Of a stretch of 10,857 nucleotides of DNA, positions 6,701-10,857 are shown piece by piece (position 1 is the first letter of the stretch; each line of letters starts with the position of its first letter). The translations under genes were made by a program, and so were the position numbers. A model generated the notes under the pieces. It was not told the DNA's origin and searched no databases. It worked only from the letters and a program-made list of their open reading frames with translations. Origin of the DNA: JAEXNA01 sp037968995 (lineage in GTDB: Bacteria > Vulcanimicrobiota > Xenobia > Xenobiales > JADMJV01). Location: positions 1 through 10,857 of the forward strand of contig JBBKWP010000279.1 of the NCBI GenBank assembly GCA_037968995.1, in the 5' to 3' direction.

Positions 6701-9700
6701 ACTGTCCATCGAATGGCAAGGAAGTCTCACCCAACAATGGGCCGAGCGCGGCTTGCTGTTTGGGCCAACGTTTGACGCCATCTGTGGAGGCCGACGCGGA
6801 CCAAAGGAAGCGGTGGCCCATATTCGGGGAGCGGCCTTTCTACCCGCTGCTGACGGTCTCTCGTTCACCCATCCGGGCACTATCGACTCTTGCTTCCAGG
6901 TGGGTCTGGCTGCTCTCGACTCCAAGCTCATGGGAGACGGCACCAACTGGCTTCCGGTGGCGGCCCGACGGGTTCGCGTGCTACGGCCGTTGGAAGACGA
7001 AGTGGTGGCCTATATGCGCTGTACCCACCAGACCGCAAGAGAACTCGAGGGAGATCTCACCGTCTGCAATAGGAAGGGTGAGGTGCTGTTCGACTTACTG
7101 GGTTATCGTCTCGTGCGGGCCGCCCAAAGTTCAGCCGGGGATGCGACCGACGAATTATGCTATGACCTTCATTGGGTCTCCACCGAACTGGCGCCTTCGG
7201 AAACGACCCATCATAAGGGGGCGGGGGAGGGGCTTTGGCTCGTCTTCAGCGACGAAGGCAACTTGGCTAAGAGCCTTGTGACACGGCTTGAGGCCGATGG
7301 CTATTCCACGCGTGTCGTGAAGCCTGGAGAAAGCTTCGACATGAAAGAGATCGGACGACTGGCCGGTTGTCTGCATCTCGCTTCTCTTTCGGCGACTCTG
7401 CAGGATCCGGCCGGCCCTCTCATGCCTCTACTTGAGATGGCGCAGCAGGTCGAGAGGTATCAGATTCTGCCGCCACGCCTTTTCGTGGTGACCCGGCGCA
7501 GTCAAGCTGTAACGCCCGAGAATCCTGACAGCGTGAGACTGGACGTTCAGCCTGCCGCCTCTCCCGTTTGGGGACTGGCTCGAGTTTTGGCTACGGAGGA
7601 CCCAGCGCTGCACGCCACGCTCGTGGACCTCGAGGATGAGGAGCGCGACGCGGACATTCTCTATAGAGAACTTTTCTGTGAACAGGCAGAGGAAGTGGCT
7701 TTCCGCGGAGGCGAGCGTTTCATCCAACGCTGTCGCAGATTCCCGCTTTCCCAGCAAGAACCGGTGCCGCGGGCTCCGCATCCGGGGCAGGACTATCTCT
7801 TGACCTGCGATCGTCCCGGCACTTTGGAGGCCCTCGAGTGGACAGTACCCGCGCCAGTCGCCCTGAAAGCTGATGAAGTGCGTGTCACCGTGGCTGCCGC
7901 CGGACTCAATTTCAGTGACGTTATGCGGGCCCTTGGCCTCTATCCTACAGAGGGAGTTCTGGGGATCGAAATGGCAGGTACTGTGAGCGAGGTGGGTGCC
8001 GAGGTTCACGATCTCAAACCAGGCGACCGTGTTATGGGCATCGCTCCGGGCGCCTTCGCTTCCCAGGTCGTGGTGCCGCGCTCGTTCGTGGTTCCCACTC
8101 CCTCCGAAGTGAGCGACACGGAAGCTTCCGCCATGCCGCTGGTCTTTGTGACAGCGTATTACGCCTTGGTGACCATCGGACGTCTGAAAGCCGGCGAAAC
8201 GATTTTGATCCATACCGCTTCCGGCGGTTTGGGCCTGGCGGCCATTCAGGTGGCGCGCAAAGTCGGAGCCCACATCCTGACCACCGCGGGGACTCCCGAC
8301 AAGGTTCGTTATCTGAACGACTTTGGCGTGGAACACGTCTTCGACTCCCGCTCCACCTCGTTTGTCGATGGGGTTCTGGGAGTCAAGGCTGACGGCGTCG
8401 ACGTGGTGCTCAACAGCCTAGCGGGCGAGGGCCTCACCGGAGGTCTCTCGGTTTTGGGTCGCTTCGGGCGCTTTCTCGACGTGACCAAACGCGATATCTA
8501 TAACGATCTGCGGGTGGGTCTCAGCCCCTTCCGCAACGGCCTGTCTTACCACGCTATCGATCTCGAACAGGTGATCAACTTTGACCACCAGACTATCCAG
8601 GAACTCTTACAGGTACTGGCCGGCGATATCGCTGACGGGAAAGTGAAGCCTCTTCCCCTGCAGACTTTCGGCTACGGCCGAGCCGTCGAGGCTTTCCGCT
8701 GTCTGAGTCAAGCCAAGCATATCGGTAAGGTGGTGCTGGAAGCGGAGGTTCCGAAACTGGTGCAGCCGAGTTGGAAGCCGGTTCCCGGGGCCGCTTACGT
8801 CGTCACCGGCGGAATGGGTGGTTTTGGCCGCGAGGTTGTTCTCTGGCTCCTGAGCCACGGGGCTGACCGGGTTGTCGTCCTCTCGCGCACCCCGAAGGCT
8901 CACACTGGATTTGACGACCCTCGAGTCGAAGCTCACGCCGTTGATGTCGGTGACGCCCAGGGTGTAGCGGAGCTTTTTGATAAGTTGGGAGAGGTGCGGG
9001 GTGTGGTGCACGCGGCTATGCAACTCGACGACGTGCCCACCCTCAACCTCACTCGAGAACGCTTAGAGGGAGTCTTCCAGGCGAAAATCCACGGAGCCTG
9101 GAATCTACACCAAGCCACCCTGCGGCAGCCGGTCGACTTCTTCGTTATGTTCAGTTCCAACGCCGCTTGGTTCGGGGCCGCCGGTCAGGGCAATTATGCG
9201 GCGTCCAACACGTTCCTCGACAGTCTGGCCCACCATCGTAACCAGCTAGGCCTGCCGGCCCTGACGGTCAACTGGGGCCCTCTGGGAGATGTCGGATATC
9301 TGGCCCGCAATCCGATGGTCGCCGCATGGCTTGAAGCGGGCGGGAGCAAGATGATCACTTCCGCTCAGGCCTTGCATGCGTTAGAGAACGCTTTGGACGT
9401 CAATCCCACCCAGGTTGGAGTGATGAACGCGGACTGGACTCTTTTGCGCAAGGCCATGGGAGGTAAACCGGTTCCGCGTTTTGAGGCGTTACTGGCCGGC
9501 GGCGCCGCTAAGCGCGACGAAGGAATGGGCTTTCAACACTTGGAAGCCCTGGAAAGTGTCGAGCGCCGGACAGCGCTGCATCCGATTGTGATCGCTCAGG
9601 TGGCCCGCGTGTTGGGAACCCAACCGCAGCGTCTCGACTCCAGTCAGTCCTTGATAGATATGGGTCTGGACTCGTTGATGTCTTTGCAGTTGCGCAACTG

Positions 9701-9902
9701 GGCCAAGAGCACCTTGAATGTCACCCTAGCTTCGAGCACGTTGATGGAACAACCGTCGGTCGAGACTTTGGTCGATCTGCTGACAGACTCCATGGAGCCT
9801 AGAGAGGACTCCGAGGCTGCGACCGACGGAGAGTTGGATTACCTCGAGGACGACGAAATTGAACTCATGTTGGCCTCTATGCTGGAAGACAGCCCGACAT
9901 GA
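3762..9902 (+). CDS. Type I polyketide synthase, one fully reducing module (KS-AT-DH-ER-KR-ACP)
   Basis: A 2046-residue multienzyme whose ATG follows GAAGG at an eight-base spacing. Domains in order, with residues: KS 5-420, AT 508-800, post-AT linker ending LPLYPWQRERYW near 838, DH 854-1118, structural KR half 1130-1340, ER 1347-1665, catalytic KR 1676-1912, ACP 1935-2010, and an acidic tail to 2046. There is no methyltransferase domain and no thioesterase. All main catalytic residues are present: C174, H307 and H344 in KS; S597 and H697 in AT; H881 and D1042 in DH; K1775, S1799 and Y1812 in KR; S1971 in ACP. The protein should add a malonyl-derived C2 unit and reduce it to a saturated methylene. 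KS begins at residue 5, with no loading module or N-terminal docking helix. The starter therefore comes from elsewhere or the enzyme works iteratively. The chain probably passes to the NRPS gene overlapping it by ATGA. I cannot name the product or a gene symbol. Confidence 0.97.
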   Translation: MKPTVPIAVTGIGCRFPGDANDVQSFWTLLMNGVDAVSDVPPERWLNARFHHPDKGRDYRTPQSQGGFLGEIDGFDPAFFGISPREASTLDPQQRLLLEVAWEALEDAGYPLEKVAGTRTGVFTGASSHDYYDIQDLDSLTTHSVTGWAMCMTSNRLSYVFDLHGPSVTLDTACSSSLVALHAGVTSVQSGECDTALVCAVNALLHPIHHVAFSRLSMLSPTSRCHAFDSSGDGYVRSEGAGVVVLKPLEKALADGDHIYATILRTVVNSDGRNEGLTYPSVEGQSRLLREAYRGLPIERVRYIEAHGTGTAVGDPVETTAIGTVLGSPERPILVGSVKTNIGHLEAGSGMAGLIKTCLVASKRQVPANLHFHDPNPNIPFDDFGLTIPTAVSNLPEGDFLLGVNSFGFGGTNSHVVLSPPPAEAEESPVVASDEPQLLCLSARSEGALQALVERYQSLESADLRQVAYSSLMRRTHHPFRTAVVAEALSDLSQAATTNGAVRQTPKVCFVYSGQGSQWQAMGRTLLTNPAFSALVDECEPHYQKVLGWSLREAFMSDSTSVDQTAVVQPMIFALQAGLTRMLSAWGVEPAMVIGHSVGEVASAWASGAIDLADAIHLICHRGRLMDQESSKGRMLSVSASADEISHYLRDGVCVGAINSPGTVVLSGGNEAMDEVHQRLREAGFDCTEVKVEYAFHSAQLDVVKDELMTCLENLTPRQPHCTLISTVTAAPLQVADAAYWWQNVRSTVRFSESVNRAVADGATVFLEIGGHPVLGPSISESGGQALATLRRHKNDREAFLKALGDLYSLGQDLQWGEGSQPGWVSLPLYPWQRERYWRESRRVNRLRVEPTQYAMLGHQVEPNIFSQLLTPEDPPWLKDHQFHKQTIVSASTFMEMGFEAAHARHGSLPLALDNVHIDAACFVNSQTLLQTIVNDDGTLAIYAEATDGSEKRNLMFRAHVCSDPGAIPANFDWEAIEGGLSIEWQGSLTQQWAERGLLFGPTFDAICGGRRGPKEAVAHIRGAAFLPAADGLSFTHPGTIDSCFQVGLAALDSKLMGDGTNWLPVAARRVRVLRPLEDEVVAYMRCTHQTARELEGDLTVCNRKGEVLFDLLGYRLVRAAQSSAGDATDELCYDLHWVSTELAPSETTHHKGAGEGLWLVFSDEGNLAKSLVTRLEADGYSTRVVKPGESFDMKEIGRLAGCLHLASLSATLQDPAGPLMPLLEMAQQVERYQILPPRLFVVTRRSQAVTPENPDSVRLDVQPAASPVWGLARVLATEDPALHATLVDLEDEERDADILYRELFCEQAEEVAFRGGERFIQRCRRFPLSQQEPVPRAPHPGQDYLLTCDRPGTLEALEWTVPAPVALKADEVRVTVAAAGLNFSDVMRALGLYPTEGVLGIEMAGTVSEVGAEVHDLKPGDRVMGIAPGAFASQVVVPRSFVVPTPSEVSDTEASAMPLVFVTAYYALVTIGRLKAGETILIHTASGGLGLAAIQVARKVGAHILTTAGTPDKVRYLNDFGVEHVFDSRSTSFVDGVLGVKADGVDVVLNSLAGEGLTGGLSVLGRFGRFLDVTKRDIYNDLRVGLSPFRNGLSYHAIDLEQVINFDHQTIQELLQVLAGDIADGKVKPLPLQTFGYGRAVEAFRCLSQAKHIGKVVLEAEVPKLVQPSWKPVPGAAYVVTGGMGGFGREVVLWLLSHGADRVVVLSRTPKAHTGFDDPRVEAHAVDVGDAQGVAELFDKLGEVRGVVHAAMQLDDVPTLNLTRERLEGVFQAKIHGAWNLHQATLRQPVDFFVMFSSNAAWFGAAGQGNYAASNTFLDSLAHHRNQLGLPALTVNWGPLGDVGYLARNPMVAAWLEAGGSKMITSAQALHALENALDVNPTQVGVMNADWTLLRKAMGGKPVPRFEALLAGGAAKRDEGMGFQHLEALESVERRTALHPIVIAQVARVLGTQPQRLDSSQSLIDMGLDSLMSLQLRNWAKSTLNVTLASSTLMEQPSVETLVDLLTDSMEPREDSEAATDGELDYLEDDEIELMLASMLEDSPT
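3774..5021 (+). other. PKS ketosynthase (KS) domain
   Basis: Residues 5-420, from VPIAVTGIGCRFPG to NSFGFGGTNSHVVL. It performs decarboxylative Claisen condensation. The active-site Cys174 is in DTACSSS, His307 in EAHGTGT and His344 in KTNIGHLE. Spacings of 133 and 37 residues are normal for a modular PKS KS, so the domain should be active and is not a decarboxylase-type (KSQ) loading domain. Confidence 0.96.
5283..6161 (+). other. PKS acyltransferase (AT) domain, predicted malonyl-specific
   Basis: Residues about 508-800. It loads the extender unit onto the ACP. GQGSQW near 514 opens the domain, the nucleophile Ser597 is in GHSVGE, and His697 ends the YAFH motif at 694-697. Malonyl-CoA domains usually read HAFH and methylmalonyl ones YASH. 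The Phe here, and Val rather than Gln in GHSVG, favour malonyl, while the Tyr is mixed. Confidence 0.88.
6321..7115 (+). other. PKS dehydratase (DH) domain with altered HxxxGxxxxP motif
   Basis: Residues about 854-1118. It removes water from the beta-hydroxyacyl chain. Catalytic His881 (in WLKDHQFHK) and Asp1042 (in HPGTIDSCFQ) are both present. The motif HxxxGxxxxP has Lys885 for Gly and Ser890 for Pro. Retention of both catalytic residues and of a complete ER argues that the domain still works. Confidence 0.88.
7800..8756 (+). other. PKS enoylreductase (ER) domain
   Basis: Residues about 1347-1665, a medium-chain dehydrogenase/reductase fold using NADPH. It shows GLNFSDVMRALGLYP, the cofactor loop HTASGGLGLAAIQ near 1483-1495, and GRFLDVTKRDIY. 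It reduces the enoyl intermediate to a saturated chain. The preceding region (about 1130-1340), with GLWLVFSDEGN and VWGLARVLATEDP, is the non-catalytic structural half of the ketoreductase, which normally precedes ER. Confidence 0.94.
8787..9497 (+). other. PKS ketoreductase (KR) domain, B-type
   Basis: Residues about 1676-1912, a short-chain dehydrogenase fold with the NADPH loop TGGMGGFG. Catalytic residues are Lys1775 (FQAKIHGAW), Ser1799 (MFSSN), Tyr1812 (GNYAASN) and Asn1816. The LDD motif ending at 1756 (HAAMQLDDVP) marks a B-type domain giving the D-hydroxyl. A nearby Trp lies one residue before the A-type diagnostic position, which is Phe here. Confidence 0.93.
9564..9791 (+). other. 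PKS acyl carrier protein (ACP) domain
   Basis: Residues about 1935-2010. Ser1971 in DMGLDSLMSLQLRNW is the expected site for the 4'-phosphopantetheine arm that carries the growing chain. It is followed by an acidic tail and no release domain, so the chain must pass to another protein. Confidence 0.95.
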
Positions 9903-10857
9903 AACCATCGGTTCAAAAGCTCAGCCCGGAACAGAAGAGGGCCATGCTGGCACGTATGCTCGAACAGAAGTCGGCCGCGGGCAAGACGGCGTTTATCGTG
10001 CAAGGTCTGATCCTCGACTGCATGATGAACCATTCTGGGATCTGGAATATGCGTTCGACCATACGATTCTTTCGCAAAATCGATCCGGAATTATTGCGCA
10101 CCCGAATGCAGCGTGTCATCGATCGTCATCCGGCCTTGCGCACCACCTATGCCATCCCGCCAGAACAAGACATCGAGTATCATGCTAAGATGCTGACGAT
10201 CAGCATCGAAGCGATGAAGATGTGGGAACTCAATATCGAGGCACACGTGGAGCAACGGGTTCATCCCTCGCATCGTCTCGAGTTTAAAGTCGTGGATGCA
10301 AGTCAATGGTCGGCCGAGCAGTTGCGCGAGCAACTCCTCACCGATGCCCTCGAGGGCTACGACCTGACCCGTCTGCCGGTCTGCCGCTTGAGGCTATACC
10401 AACGCCGGCACGACGATGTCATGCAGTTCGATCTCCACCATTGCGCGGCCGACCTTTGGAGCATGGAGGTCATCATGGCGGAACTGGAAGAGCCTCCAGA
10501 GGGCCCGCCTCCGCCGGGCTTTCCCGAATTTTGCGTCTGGCAGCACGCTTGGTTTGCCCTTCCTAAGGCCCAGGAGATGCGCGAGTGGTGGAGTCGAGAA
10601 CTGGAAGGCTGCCCCGATCTGGCGCTGGCCTACGCACCCGGAGACAGCATCGCTCATCACGTCCTTTTCCATCTGGACGCGGAACTTGTCGCCCAAGCCC
10701 GCCGCGTTTGCCGAACCCACAAAACCACCATGTTCAACCTCGTTCTTTCGACGCTCCAGGTCAGCATGGGCCATTTCTTAGGGTTAGAAGATTTTGCTTT
10801 GGGCGGGGCGGTGGCGAATCGTCCGCACCAACGTTTCGAACAGACCGTCGGCTTTTT
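9899..10857 (+). CDS. Non-ribosomal peptide synthetase, N-terminal condensation domain (cut by right edge)
   Basis: The ATG overlaps the PKS stop as ATGA (9899-9902), with GGAAG at 9884-9888 as a ribosome site 10 bases upstream. The frame is open for 319 codons to the window end. Residues 1-27 (KLSPEQKRAMLARMLEQK) form the helical leader usual before a C domain. The C domain then shows RHPALRTTY at 76-84, VVDASQWSAEQL, DLTRLPVCRLRLY, the active-site HHCAADLWS at 180-188 (His181 catalytic, Asp185 structural) and GGAVANRPHQRFEQTVGFF at the edge. The HHxxxDxWS form is one I associate with C domains that take a polyketide donor. It should form an amide between the PKS chain and an amino acid on a downstream carrier. 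The first motif is divergent (FIVQGLILD for SxAQxRLWxL). About 25-30 residues appear inserted between the RHPALRT and VVDAS motifs, and the stretch after HHxxxD is short. Confidence 0.93.
   Translation, partial: MKPSVQKLSPEQKRAMLARMLEQKSAAGKTAFIVQGLILDCMMNHSGIWNMRSTIRFFRKIDPELLRTRMQRVIDRHPALRTTYAIPPEQDIEYHAKMLTISIEAMKMWELNIEAHVEQRVHPSHRLEFKVVDASQWSAEQLREQLLTDALEGYDLTRLPVCRLRLYQRRHDDVMQFDLHHCAADLWSMEVIMAELEEPPEGPPPPGFPEFCVWQHAWFALPKAQEMREWWSRELEGCPDLALAYAPGDSIAHHVLFHLDAELVAQARRVCRTHKTTMFNLVLSTLQVSMGHFLGLEDFALGGAVANRPHQRFEQTVGF

Noticed and set aside
6676..7281. A 201-codon plus-strand frame within the DH/structural KR region
   Set aside because: It is a shifted frame of the PKS reading frame, with Pro/Arg/Trp-rich shadow composition and no ribosome site.
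7428..8336. A 302-codon antisense frame inside the PKS
   Set aside because: It lies opposite well-conserved PKS sequence (the structural KR half and ER). Its length comes from codon bias on the coding strand, and the product is His/Arg-rich with no domain.
9160..9200. A-type KR assignment from a Trp near the catalytic Tyr
   Set aside because: When aligned from the SS pair to the Tyr, the Trp is one residue before the diagnostic position, and the LDD motif marks a B-type domain.
9859..10188. A 109-codon plus-strand frame across the PKS-NRPS junction
   Set aside because: It is out of frame with both the PKS and the NRPS. The ATGA overlap and the C-domain motifs show which frame is real.
1..10857. 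CRISPR arrays, tRNA or rRNA genes, insertion sequences, phage attachment sites
   Set aside because: No regularly spaced repeats, no cloverleaf or rRNA motifs, and no transposase or terminal repeats were seen on reading both strands by eye.

Overview
This is a bacterial chromosomal window, with compact genes, Shine-Dalgarno-type ribosome sites, ATG and GTG starts and no introns. Base composition looks moderately GC-rich by eye; I did not compute it. The main content is the start of a hybrid polyketide synthase / non-ribosomal peptide synthetase (PKS/NRPS) assembly line. Such clusters occur in myxobacteria, cyanobacteria, actinobacteria and several uncultured phyla. Nothing here (no rRNA or tRNA) lets me assign a phylum.

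Layout. (1) Positions 1-998, minus strand: the N-terminal 332 codons of an unrecognised protein that runs off the left edge. (2) Positions 999-1267: a divergent intergenic region rich in inverted repeats. It holds a CRP-like operator with an extra half-site, then a hairpin that would hide the ribosome site of the next gene. (3) Positions 1268-2605, plus strand: a two-gene unit made of a protein with a long disordered N-terminus and a GNAT acetyltransferase-like domain, followed by a 65-residue acidic protein. It ends at a 36-bp perfect palindrome, a likely terminator. (4) Positions 2771-3682: a tandem (two-domain) GNAT-like protein. (5) Positions 3762-9902: a 2046-residue, single-module, fully reducing type I PKS in the order KS-AT-DH-(structural KR half)-ER-KR-ACP. 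(6) Position 9899 to the right edge: the start of an NRPS gene, overlapping the PKS by ATGA and opening with a condensation (C) domain, cut by the window end.

How the genes work together. The PKS should add malonyl-derived C2 units, fully reduced, to an acyl starter. It has no loading module of its own, so it either works iteratively or takes a starter from a protein outside the window. The finished chain would pass from its ACP to the C domain of the next protein, which would join it to an amino acid, giving a lipopeptide-like N-acyl product. The two GNAT genes are upstream on the same strand, but a terminator separates the first pair from the PKS. Only the tandem GNAT (79 bp upstream of the PKS) is a plausible member of the cluster.

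Points to look at first: the CRP-like site plus SD-masking hairpin upstream of position 1268, the substituted dehydratase motif in a module that keeps its ER, and a divergent C domain that appears to have gained a segment after its RHPALRT motif and lost one after its HHxxxD motif.
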